64,000 nt of DNA, taken from contig NC_085052.1 of the NCBI RefSeq assembly GCF_963662255.1, positions 16,777,151 through 16,841,150 of the forward strand, written 5' to 3'. Origin of the DNA: Cinclus cinclus (lineage: Eukaryota > Chordata > Aves > Passeriformes > Cinclidae). Below are positions 13,801 through 25,800 of this stretch, piece after piece (within the stretch, counting starts at the first letter, position 1; the number at the start of each line of letters is the position of its first letter). The notes beneath the pieces are model-generated. The model was given only the letters and a program-made list of their open reading frames with translations, was not told where the DNA came from and searched no databases. A program made the translations under genes and the position numbers.

Positions 13801-16800
13801 AAGCCTGCTAGCAAGCAAACCTAGCAGACTGCCAAAAGCAAGTAATTTGAAATATAAGGGTTTTTAAAAGCTTCTGCATTTCTACAGCCAAATTTTGTTA
13901 ACTAATGTTTCCATAAGAAATTTGTAGTGATGAATTTGTGCTTTCCAGTGAAAAATTATTGCACTTGCTATCTGGAATGCAGAGCTTTGTAAAATACGTG
14001 CATTATAAGTGTGTCCAGAAATCTTAGTGTGTGCTTGGACCAAGGACTTCTGTGACATGTGGATAAAGAGGAGCAAGGCAGAAGATTAGAAATCTGGAAG
14101 TTTGTAATCAGTAAAAGGCGATGAATCATCCTCTTGCTCAACTAATAGTAATTATTGATCTGCCTATATTTATTTTATATCAAGAAAGAGAGGATACCTC
14201 TGCTAAAATTTCCCAGTATTCTGAAGATAATACACTCCCTAGGTAGCAAGACATATTCTTATTTAGTTTTGAGTCTCATTAGAAACTGTCTGGTTTCAAA
14301 TACATCTTTTGGTCGGATGCTGAAAGATGATCTTATGTTCCAAGAATTGCTAGTGTCCATGAAAAAGTGAGGAGGCCATTACATACCCTGGGTTTTTCTG
14401 TCCCAGGCTACATATATTACTTACACAGCCATATATTTTTAGAGATTCATCACAGTCTTTTGATTCCCTGCTAAAATCTTACGAGTCAATAAGAATTGAA
14501 GCTTGTCTTCACCTCCAGAGAGGAGCCTCAGCTCTCAAGTGGTGGGTACTTTACCTTCTTGCCTTGGGATTGGCAAAATTTGGACTACAGACACGAGAGA
14601 GGGGGCTGAAGGAACCAAAGAGAGTTACAGTTTCTCCAGTCTTCAGCTTAATTTTTTAGAGATGCCAGGGAAGGTGGCTTCCTTTGGCTATAGAATGCCA
14701 AAAGTTGTAGATCCAAATGTTAGTGACCACACCTGGAAATGTAACTGAGCATGGCTTTGCAGCATGTCCCTGTGCAGTTGGCTGGCTTCAAGTGCAGGGC
14801 TGGCTGGCTCCCAGGGAAATGGGAGAGGAGGGCAGTGGAAGGAGGGTGGTGAGATTTTCAGTTTCCAACAGGTATTTGGATAAATGTCCACATTAAGAAC
14901 ATTGCTTGTGTAGGAAGACCATTCATCTACTGCACCATGGCACCTAACCATTCTCTAAGCTGCAAAAACCTTTATTTTAGCTATTGAACTCTATAGTATT
15001 ATACTTTCTGTTTATTTTTGGGGTTTGCAAAGTGTGAAAGAGTGTAAAGGAATTGCTCTTGTTTGCACAGGAATCAAACCAAAACAAGCCTTTGCCCAGT
15101 TGTTTTCCTTGCCTGATCAGGCACTCCGGGTGAGGGCATGTGCTCCTTTCCTGTCTTGATTGCAGCTCTAGAGAAAGCAACGTTCATAGTCCTGCGACTT
15201 TGGAAGGACTAAAGCCTTTATTCATGACTTCCCTTGTGCTGCTTGGCCATTTATGTGGTATCAGCAGTTGAAACCTTCATGAGAAAAAACAGTGACAAAT
15301 GGAAGCCTGTCATGAACGTGTAAACACATGTGTAACCCAAAGCTCAGTATTTCTGTAAGTTTTAGAGTTTTGATCCAAGAACCAAATGAAGTCATGCATT
15401 TGGTGATATCCAGCTTCTGATACTTCAGTGCTTAAAATGAATTTGTATAAAAATTAAATAGCAGCAGAGTGTTTTAAAGTTGTTGTTGTTGTTGTTGTTG
15501 TAGTGCCAAAGGCAGGTCAGCAGTGTGAGTGGTATATTACTGCCTCTCTGAGTTTCCTTTGGCATGTACAATGCACATTGTGCTGTAGTGCTTTGACAAT
15601 ATCCTTTCCACACCACAGAGAAGCATTACCTGTTGTTGAGCCAGATGTCCAAATGTCAGTAACCAATATAGATAACCACTGTCATTCCCACTGCTGATGG
15701 GGAGTTGTCATAGAGATGCTGCCAACCAGACTTACAGAGGAAGTTCACTGCAATGTTGAGATCCCCAGTCTCTTGACCAGCAGCTTAATGCCCAGACCAT
15801 CTTGTTCAGAGTTTTATCTCGCAGTGTTAAGCACTTCGAATAAAGTCTGCTGCAATTATGTTACCAGTGTGTTTTGGCAAATGAAATCTTCCAGCATGAA
15901 GCAACATGGAAGATTAAAACTATTTCTAGAATATTGAAGAACCATAAGAAAAAAGCAAAAACAAACAAACAAAAAAAAATCCAGGGGAGGGGGGGAACTC
16001 ATCAAGAAAGTAAGAGCTGGACTTTTTTTGTTCAAGGATAAGTTTTTGTCACCCACATGCATGGTGGGGAAAACCTAGCCCCTTTTCTCTTGAGGTCCTG
16101 TGGGCCACATATCACAGGAGGGGGTGTATTTGTGTTAGGGATGATGTGCAAAGGTGGTGTGCAGCTTCATGCCACAGTGTGGAGAAGAAGGAGAAAGATC
16201 AGTCTCTCCTAGCTCTCTTGTGCTGCTGTCTGGCACAGAGTAGCCCTAGAGTCAACTACAAAAGGAAGCCTTTTCCAATTAATAATCTACCTGAAGCTGC
16301 CATGCTTACCCAAATCATGTATGCTTGAACTTACCCTGAAGACCAGCGGAGCAAACACCTCCCTGCCACCCTCCAAGGGCTCTGCTTGCACACTCCTGGG
16401 AGCTTTGCACTTGCTCTTCATAGCAGCACTGAAAGGCAACAAGGTCCTGGGGAAAGACAAGGACCAAGCAGCTCTTGTCTGGCAACAGGAAGGGTAAGAA
16501 AAGATCCCATTTTATCTCTGTTCTCAGGGAAAGTGTCACAGGATGTTTAATGTCCTTTCTCAGCAAAGACCTGCTGCTTTCCAGATCTTGCCCAAAAACA
16601 CATGCAGTATTCAGCAGGCCGCTTAGTTTATCTTTCTTGGATAAACAGAAGGGTGCTGGAATTTGAAACTTGTTCCAAGAGTCTAGGGTCCAAATCTGCA
16701 TGAGTCCTTCCCCTGGTCTGGGTTTTTGAACTGAGTTTGAAAATTGAAAAACTACCAAACAGCAGCATGATTCCTAATGAGCAGGAAGGGCTGGTGTGTG

Positions 16801-16980
16801 TGACAGAGAACCATCCTTATGCACAAGTTCTGGTGTTATCTCCACTCTTGAATGTTGCCTGACATCGGAACAGTTTAAAATATCTTATGAAAAGCCTGAG
16901 CACGCTGATCCATAAATCCCAGTACTGACTTTGCCTCGATAGGAAGAAAACAACAACAAAAAAATCCCTCTTAATGCAAC
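7896..16980. other. Intergenic stretch between PANK1 and the CpG island; no gene recognised
   Basis: Nine kilobases of AT-rich sequence. Open frames up to 147 codons (for example 16315-16758, minus) have no recognisable domain, composition bias or splice support. A (GTT)n microsatellite lies at 15479-15500. Remnants of old repeats are possible but I could not identify them by eye. Confidence 0.5.
15479..15500. repeat. (GTT)n microsatellite
   Basis: About seven uninterrupted GTT units. Confidence 0.85.
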
Positions 16981-16984
16981 GAAA

Positions 16985-17570
16985 GCTCCCGCAGCAGTGC
17001 TGAGACGCGCTTTTCGGTGTCGGTGAAGGCGCCACGAAGGAGGCACTCCGGCCACAGCGTGACGGAGCGGGGCGAGGGGCAGCGCCGGCCGAGCCCGGCG
17101 AGCCCCGCTGCGGGCAGGGGCAACCAGTGGGCCAGGTGGGCGAGCGGGGCGGCCGGGCGAGCTCGGGCGGGGAGGGGGCCGAGCCAAACCGAGCCGCTTC
17201 CCTGCCTCGTGTGCTGGGGGCCGCGGTTTGGGCTGCGCTGGTGGGGCGGGGGTACCGAGCCCGAGGAGCCCCCGCCCCCGGGGCAGCGACCGGCACCGGG
17301 ACCGGGACCGGGACCGCAGGTACGGGCTGGAGTCCGCGGGTGGGGGGTGCAGGGCTGCGGGCCCGGGAGAGGAGCGGACGGAGCGAGGGTGGCCCCGGGA
17401 GAGGAGCGGACGGACCGAGGGTGGCCCCGGGAGCGGAGCGGACGGAGCGAGGGTGGCCCCGGGAGCGGAGCGGACGGACCGAGGGTGGCCCCGGGAGAGG
17501 AGCGGCTCCAGCGCCCCGGCGGGGCGGCTGCAGCCGAGTCGATTGCGTGCCCTGCTTTGTGTCGTGAAGC
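16985..17570 (+). promoter_or_regulatory. SLC16A12: CpG island, probable promoter and untranslated first exon of SLC16A12
   Basis: An abrupt switch from AT-rich DNA to about 580 bp rich in G, C and CpG dinucleotides. On the plus strand an (ACCGGG)n tract leads into CCGCAG followed by GTACGG, a good splice donor at 17320. The first coding exon of SLC16A12 (39822) begins at a strong acceptor and therefore needs an upstream untranslated exon; this is the only CpG island between PANK1 and that acceptor. Open frames across the island are by-products of GC richness. Assigning it to SLC16A12 is inference; a separate non-coding transcript is the alternative. Confidence 0.55.
17362..17505. repeat. 32-bp GC-rich minisatellite
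   Basis: Four full 32-bp units start at 17362, 17394, 17426 and 17458, with a partial fifth from 17490. Each begins CCCGGGAG and ends GAGGGTGGC. Units differ at two sites: GAGAGG in units 1, 2 and 5 versus GAGCGG in 3 and 4, and GGAGCG in 1 and 3 versus GGACCG in 2 and 4. The pattern implies duplication of a two-unit block. Confidence 0.92.
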
Positions 17571-17659
17571 CTTAGAACTGCGGAAACATCGAAAAAAAAA
17601 AAAAAAACAATGAAAAGGAATGTAAACGCCAGTATTTAATGAAGTGATTGTATGTACGT

Positions 17660-17694
17660 GCACATGTATACATATATATATATACACATATATA
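17660..17694. repeat. TA/CA-rich simple repeat
   Basis: Alternating purine-pyrimidine run centred on (AT)n with flanking ACAT motifs. Confidence 0.7.
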
Positions 17695-17920
17695 AGCTGT
17701 TGGTTACGTAAGATGCTAGTCGGGTAAACAGCGTTTAAGCATAAACAGCGTTTTAAGTTACTAGATGGTACGAGGAAACTCAGGTATCTTTTATTTCTGT
17801 TGCATAAGCGGGACAAATGTACCTGTTCAGAGGCAGGTGTGAGAGGCAGTGCTGCACCTTTGTCTCCGTCCCCGTGAGTGCGGACCCGCGGCTGCCACCG
17901 GGATGCCCGTGCACGGCTCT

Positions 17921-17996
17921 GTGTGTGTGTTTGTATTTCTATGTGTTTGTGTGTGTTTGTGTTTATATGTGTTTGTGTTTATATGTGTTTGTGTGC
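17921..17996. repeat. TGTG/TGTTTG simple repeat
   Basis: A G/T-rich run with a 16-bp unit (TTTATATGTGTTTGTG) repeated twice within it. It produces spurious valine/cysteine-rich open frames. Confidence 0.8.
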
Positions 17997-20900
17997 GAGA
18001 GGCTCCCCAAGGGCTCCGAAACCCGAGGCACAAGGCTGCTCAATGACGGGCTGCAGAGCTGGCTGTGCCCTTCCGCAGGGACAGTTAGCTGTGGAAATAG
18101 CTGATCACAGCCATCCGTATCCCGAACAGCCTTGATATTTCTTCTGGGGTATTACCATAGTGTATTTCCAGGAGAATTCTTAGTCCTTTGTAGGACAAGC
18201 AGGTGTGCAGTAATAGACTTGGGCGAAGTGGTACGTGTCTTGTAGGAAATTGTGTGTTCACAGGCTAAATTCAGGGAGTCAATCCAATGAAATAAAGAAG
18301 CCAAAAGATACCGTGAGTATTACCCTTCTTTTAAACTTTCTGATAATCTGCCACTCGTTTATCAACGGTTCTGTTTAATAGCTCTACAGGTAAGTTGTTA
18401 ATTAGGTATTTGGAATGAACTTGGGTTTGTGTGATGTAGCATTCTGACTGAATTGATTTCATTAAGTTGACAAGCTGGTTGGGACAGCTGAGTCTGTTTG
18501 TTGTAAGTCCACTCCTACAGTGGCAATGAGGAAATGTTTCCGTTTGCACTGGGAGTTTGGAGGATAACATGAAACTTAATGAAGTGAAACAGGACTGCAT
18601 TTTCCTCAGAGTGATTCTATTATGTCTCATTTAGGGCCATGTTAGTGCTCACCTCAAATCATTAGCTGTTACTGTGTTTTGTATTTGTATTTTTTTTTTT
18701 TTAGTACTACATAGCTCATGATGTGTTCTTGTTTTATATTTTTTTTTCGGTTGCATTGTATTTAATGTTTACTTCTCCATTTTTTGCAGCAGCATAACAG
18801 AAGCTGTATGTTAGTAGAAGGTTTTTCTGGGCTTCCCTATGGGGTTTCCACATTCATGCTTTAAAATTCAGTCATTAACTTTTGTCTTCACCTGAAGGTG
18901 GAAAGTGATGATGAAAAACAATATAGCACAGTGTGTAATTTGATTTTACAAAGCTTTATCAGAATTGATTCAGCTGATATGTAAACAGGGGAAACCTCAG
19001 AAACTTTCTTTTCACCCCAGCTTGCCCTTTCAGTTCAGGTTGAAGCTGTGCAGGGTTTACCTGACAGCTTCCTTGCTGCAGCATAGGCTCTGCACTGGTT
19101 GGATTTGCTGAGCTGGTTCTTGTCTGCAGCTGTGAGGAAGGGGACGAGGACACCCCCAGGGATCCCTTCCAGATCCATATTCCCAGGCCAAGGCCCAGCA
19201 GACTGGGCACAGGAGGGGAAGATTTTTCAGATGTTTTGGTGCAAACACAATTGCTTCCTGAGGGAGAGATTTGGCATGTGTTTCCTGAGAGAGCCGTGCT
19301 TGCGTAAGCAGCCCCCTGCCACCCTCTGAGCTGGACTAGCACAGCCATTTGTGGGGCTCATGGGGAGCTGCATCGGGGGGCTGCACTGCCTTCAAAAGCA
19401 CCTTTTCTTCTTTTACATTCCTAACTTCTTACCTTGATCTGACTGTGTGGCTGCTGTGTCAGGGCTGAGAAGGTGGCCTGAAAAGAGGAGCACGAGGCAG
19501 GGAGCAGGAGGTAAGGGCTGTTTCTACTGCTGCTGAAAGGGGTAATTGCTTATCGAACTGTGATCAGAGGGGGATGATGACATGTGGCTCTGGCAGTTGC
19601 CTGGAAAAGGTAGCTGAATGCTCAGATATCTTAATGCAGTTGTGTGCACGTGCAGTTAGCTAGCTGTATACATGGAGATATGATTCTCTCTTGTAACTGA
19701 GTTTTCACCTATTGATTTTACTTTCATGATGTATATTCATGTGTACAACTTAAGGATGCATTCCCTCTACTATTCTCTCTTGGAGTATATTCTATCTTTT
19801 CTGGAAAATAGACCTAGTCATCATAAGAGTATGAGTTTTAGTAATCAAATTATATTTAGCTGGAATAGGTGAATGCCTAAAATTCTGAAAGGTAAGATTA
19901 AACCGCCTCTAAGAGGGTGTCTCTAATCCTAGAGAGCATAATTTTTATATGCACGCACTTTACTCTGTTTTATATTTACATAAAATGTTAAATATACTTT
20001 TGAATTTAGTGTAGACCTAATGTTAAATTATGAATGACAGAAACAATTAGATAAATAGCACTGTTTTAATTGATATGATGAAACTAAGAAGGCAGTTTAC
20101 TGTAAAATTTCCATCATCTGCTACCATTCATTTATTTTAGTCTGGAAAGCACTGATGCTTTTGTGCATTGTTTTAGGATTTGTTTTCAGTCCTACTTTAG
20201 ACACACTCTTTCTCTGTCGTGATCCTAATGTAAACAATAAGCAAACACAATACATTGTCCATTTTGTAGGAATGGATATTTAGAAGATGATGGTACACGT
20301 TTTTGTGTATAGAACTTGAAGGAGAAATTTCATGCTATTAGTGTCTTTAGTCAACAGAGAAAAATCACTTTTTTTCCTTTCAGCCTGAAACAAGAAACTT
20401 CATGGCATTGAAGAAAAATATCTTACCTTTACTGTCCCATTGTGAATTATCTTTGGATTATCTTTGTAGAGTCTCACATAGTTTTAAAAAAAGCAGATTC
20501 AAAGAAATAAAAATCTTCATTTGATCCATTTTTTCCTGAGAGGATTTTCTTTACAGCAGCCTTATGAGCTATATAGTTGCCTGTGTTAATTGGCACACAC
20601 TGATGTGACTGTGAGCAGTAGAACTGCAAGCTACATCTTGCCTGCATGAGGTGGGCTCCCAGACTGGGATGGAGACATTTGGAAAGGTACAATTTTTAAA
20701 AAACAAAACTGTAGATGACTGAGCTAAATACTCTGTTTTTCTTCACTGGAAATGAATGTGCTTCCTATGGAGCTTATTGAACCAATAGCTTTGTTTTCCA
20801 TCCTGGAAGCATTCTGCTCGTGCTGTGAAGTGGGAGAGCTGTTGCCAGTGGGGCAGTGAATCAGCTGCTCTGGGTGAAGACACCCAGGTGGGGATTCTTT

Positions 20901-22769
20901 TCCTGGATTGGCTCCTTGTCTCCCTGCAGCTTGTAGGATGCTGGATATAACTGTGTGCAGGGAAAGCTGTGATCTGAGTATAAAATCTATGGTGCTCAGC
21001 TCCCTCATCCTCCTGTTTTTGGAAGAAGCATTTCTCAGCACTGGAGGGTGGGTACTGTTCAGATGACACCTGTCTGGCATGGTCACAGACACTGAGCCCG
21101 CAGGACTCAGGTATAGCCTGGAAGCTCTTCTCTTTCCTTACACTGTGACATCAAAACCCATCACTTTTGTCTCTGCAGCATTTTATGCTGTGCAGGCCCC
21201 CAAGACAGCAGATAATCTCTTCAGCAGCAAGATGAGCTATTCATTGGTAAGATTAGCCAGCAATTTGTGGCAGATTTCTTCCTCCAGTACCTGCAGCAGC
21301 TGGGAATTTTAGAACTGGCTTGAGGGCATGCAACAATATAATTTAGTTAGTGAGCTGGGATGAATTTAGTCTTCACTAGTAAAGCTCTACTGGTTACTTT
21401 GCATACAGCACAAATGCTACTGAATAGTTTCTCAGCTGCAGTTTAGTGTTGGACAAATACAAGTTGTATCCACAAACCAGGATATTCTTTCTGCTTTTAC
21501 TTGACTTAAAAAAAAAAAAAAGAAAGGAACAGCATTTTTTTTTCTTCTTTGGTTTATGTGTCATATTTATTAGTTTTGCTTGTTTTGTTTGATGAGAAAG
21601 CAGTAAATGAAGAATCTTTAGTGTTCAGTTTTAGACAGCATTACCAGTTTGTACTAAAAACTGTTGATCTTTTTCCTTTTTTGGTGTTTTATTGTATCAT
21701 GATTGGGCTTTGGTGTGAATGCTGTCTCAGAGCATATGCTAATAAGAGAAGAATGAACAAACTGTATTTTTTTAGTGTGTGCTGTATGTCTGGTCTATGT
21801 AAGGGCTGTACACCCACACTTATATGCACCAGGAATCAGGCTTACATTTTGCATCAACTCGTGAGTTGGGTAATGCTATTTAAGTGGATAGGTTTAAAAA
21901 CTAATGTAAAAACAAGACATGGGAAATAATCTGGGCTCCTTTTAGTATTAAACATTATTTTCTTTAACTGTTCTCATTGTCACTAGCATCTATTCAGTTT
22001 CTGGGGAATACTGTCCTTGAATGCTTTTTGAATGGTAAACACATTAGTTGCAACCAGAGGGTTGTCGTAATTGTCCAGAAAGAATGATCATGGGAAGCCC
22101 TAGACCATATGTGGCTGTTTATTTATAATGTACATATTTGTTCTTTTAGCCTACTGGCAGGTGAATTATGGAGGACTTATTTGCCATCCTTTTCTATCCA
22201 GCTCTCCAAGTTTCTTGTGCAATCTGTGAGTGACTGGGATGCCATCAAAATTATTGCTGTATCTTGCCAAGAGATGTGACCAAACTTCAGGGAATCCTCA
22301 ACTTTTCTCACAAACTTTTTTACAAACAATTGTACTTGCCTACACACACCATTTATACTCCATTTTTTTCTGGGGTAATAATGTACCTAATGATTGAAAG
22401 CTTCTCTCAAATCCATTTGAAGCATTAGATGAGTGTGCACATGAAAATATGGTAGAAGAAATTTCAGTTCTCAATTGCTATGTCAGAAGCAAAGCTCCTG
22501 ATAGAAAACAAATAGATGAAGAAAACATTCTCTTTGGATATTCAGAAAATGAAAGCTATTGTAGAAGGTCCTCGAGGCAGGTTTTGAGTATCAAAACAGA
22601 GAAGATATTTTAGCTAGCAACCACGAAATTCCTGCATCCCCCTTTCTTGAATAGGACCTGGAAGTATTTTTGGAGCTGGGAATTCAGTTCCTTATCTTCA
22701 GTCCTCAGCCCTCAGCAGGACAATGCTGACATTATTCTCTCCCTTTGTTTAAGATGGAAAGTCTCCTGT

Positions 22770-22862
22770 CTTTTTCTTTTTCTTTTTCTTTTTCTTTTTC
22801 TTTTTCTTTTTCTTTTTCTTTTTCTTTTTCTTTTTCTTTTTCTTTTTCTTTTTCTTTTTCTC
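22770..22862. repeat. (CTTTTT)n hexanucleotide microsatellite, 15 perfect units
   Basis: C recurs exactly every six bases from 22770 to 22860 with only T between. The tract is pure, so it is probably young and length-polymorphic. It gives an artefactual Leu-Phe repeat frame. Confidence 0.97.
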
Positions 22863-25800
22863 TCAAAGTTTCCTTCCTTCCTGCTATTTCTGGATTGCTC
22901 TAAATGTTGATGTAATGATTCACATTTCCCAGATGTGGAATGAAAATGTGGGAAGTGGGATCTTTCCCCTGCCTCTAGGGGTTTCTTGGAGTCTGTGGTG
23001 CTGTTTCCTAACTAACATATCTCCTGATTTCAAATGGTTTACCTGCTGGCCACAGTGTTTTGGGGGATGTTTCTAATAAGTCATGTCTTAGAGTGTTCAT
23101 TATAAACACATCTTAAACTAGGTTGGCTTTGAGAGCTTCTTGGAGACCTCACAAAAGTCCATAATTTAGTCTGTAGACTAAATAGTCAAATGCCTCCTCT
23201 GTTCTGTTGTAAGCCTTATCTCATCAAGCTGTCATGTTTGACAATATCAAGGTCCTTTGGCAGAGAGTTGCCTCCTCTGTTCAGGCAACCTGCTGGTGGG
23301 TGCACAGCTGAGAAGGGGGCAGTGCAGGGCTGTGCTGCTTCTCTGTGGTCACTGTCCCAGCTCCTCTCTGCTCTTCTTTGGCTGATACTGTAGTGGAGCA
23401 TGGATTCCATGTCTGTGTTACTCCTTTGCATTCCCGAAGGTACCAGAGTATTTGTGTTCATTCCTCTCCTCCAAAAGCCCCTGTAGTCAGCCCTTCAAGC
23501 TCGTCACCTTTATTTCCCATAAAAGTCATTAAGAGAATAAGGAAAGGAAGGCCCGAAGTGAGGAGAGTCAAACCCAAAATGGTTCCACACTGAAGGCACG
23601 TGCCAGCTTCATCTTTCTGCCACTGAAGTGCTGGATCCAGTCTCTCAGCTATTGAGCTTCAAATTTCCTGGGCCAGTGGCATTACACTCAGCCTTGCCTA
23701 TACCAGTGTGCCTCAGTGTCAGTGTTCAATAAATACCCTCAGCTGGTTTTAAAATGAGTTACTGCAGTGAACCTGATGGGAAAAAGGATTTCCCTTTTCA
23801 TCATCTGGGCTGACTGGTCTGAGTTGGCCCTTGAAGAATTGCTTTGATGTGCAATTGCTATTTGGATATGTTGATGTTGTTACATTGCTCATAGACAACC
23901 ATTTTTCAGTTTTTTAAAGAAACTAACATTTCTGGTAGTTTGCTTGTTTGTTTGTTTTTAAACATTGCAGCCTTCCAGATGCAATCCTGTCAGTTTGGAT
24001 AACAAATCACTGTCTATCTGTGTTGATCACAACCACATCCTTGCTGCCACATGTTCCTGGAGACTTCTCTCCCTGCTGACTATCTCTTGGCAACCATGCT
24101 TTCATGCAAACATCTCCTTAAATTACACTTCTTCCATAAAAGCTTGAAAGATACACTATCTGACCTGCTTCATCTAACAGGCCAACACTACTTGTTTTTT
24201 CTGAAGACCATTTGGGAAGCTTCTCTGTAAAGTGCCCTCTGCCTGTTGACTCCCTTTTGCCCTCTTTCTAAACTTTTACAATACTTTTTCTTTCTTTCTT
24301 TCTTTACTCCGAATAGTCCTTGGGACAGCTATAGTGTGATAACAGCAGCAGAAATCCAAAGTGCATTTTTAAAGGGACTGAAAATAGTTCTCCTTGGACA
24401 GAGAGAATATTGGAGTGGAAATCAGCAAGAAAATGGAAACGAGCAAGAAAAGCTAGCTGAGAGGAGCAGCACTTTCCCTCTTGAAAGGACTGAGTTAATA
24501 CAAAGATCAGGTAGTTTCTCCATTTGACCAATATCAATTCTGTGCTCCAATAGCAGCTGGATTTTTTTTTTGTATGAAAGCTGTTTTCAGTGTTAAGTAT
24601 AGAATTACCTACTTTTTTGTTTCCTCATATAAATCAGTTCAGACTATTTCTCTGTACATCTGGTGTTTTGCATTGAAAGTGGCCCAAATATTTAATTTGA
24701 GAAATGCAGCTGCCATAAAATACAATTTGATGACAGCAGAAAAATTAGTATTGGATAAACAATGTATTGAATTTGGCATCACAGCTGATCACAAAGGACC
24801 CTTTGCGTTTCGCTCAGCAAAAATATGCAGTTTCTGTCATTATGTATTGAAGGGTCTGGCTTCCACCCTAAATACATGAGAATCTGAGCAGTCAAAACAG
24901 GATGCAGTTGGAGAACAATTAAATTGGTCAAATTTAATTTTCATTTTTGCAGGTTGGCACGTGGCTGTGGTGCAAATTGGCAAGACAAAAACACTTTGTT
25001 AGCAGAGACATTCCTGTGAATCCCAGCCAGTGCCAGCTTCCTGCAGAAGCAAACTCTGTTATTTCTGTAGCCTGTTTAGCTCTGTGGGGCACAGCACAGA
25101 TCCAGAGCTTTGAACAGTTTCCCTTCTGGTTAGCTTAGGGTTCCAGATGTAGTGTAGGCAGGCCAGAAGAGCAAAGCAGTGCAAGTGAGAATGGGAAGTC
25201 TAGGATGAGCTATGACTCATTCCCTGCCTGGTCCACCATCCTCTGCTCTGCATGAAGCCAGTGTTTCATCTCTTGTTTGTGGCCAGAGTTCTTTCTATCA
25301 GTGCCCATTTAATTTGGCCTGATGGAGTAGCAAGTTGGAAAGAATAAATGGAATTATCCCACACAGCTGGTCTATTTTTAATGAAGTAATGGAGTGGAGA
25401 GTAGTCTCTGAGGGGATGCAACCCATGTGATGTAATTTTTCATTTGGCTTATGGTACAAGCTACATAAAATGAGCTCACACATGATAGATGGTAAAATGA
25501 CACTTGTTAGTTTGCAAGCTTTGTTTGTTTGCCAGAAAGCATGGGTTAACAAAGTATTTCAGATGACAGGCCTTACATGGGCATCTTGAGCATATCAGCA
25601 GGGGTACTTTCAGAGAACTTCAGTAGTCAGTACTGAAGCACTGACAGGTGTCAGCTTGGGTGACAGTTGGGAAAACTTGGTGCACAAAGCAGTACCTAGA
25701 AAATAAAATATCCCTTCGTTTTATTGCTTCTAGAGAATACAGCAAGCATGTAAATGCTTTTTGTCGGTGTATCAGTGCCTCCTGACAGGAAAGGTCTATG

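Noticed and set aside
16315..16758. 147-codon minus-strand frame beside the CpG island
   Set aside because: No known domain and no supporting promoter or splice signals; long frames of this size are expected by chance over 64 kb.
17017..17613. 198-codon plus-strand frame with repeated ERSGRSEGGPG-like units
   Set aside because: The protein repeat is just the 32-bp minisatellite translated; 32 is not a multiple of three, so the other frames show the same repeat.
16971..17816. 281-codon minus-strand open frame across the CpG island
   Set aside because: Its Pro/Arg/Ser-rich sequence comes from GC-rich DNA and the 32-bp array. Overlapping frames of similar size exist on the other strand, and no domain is seen.
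22647..22910. 87-codon frame with a Leu-Phe repeat
   Set aside because: Translation of the CTTTTT microsatellite.
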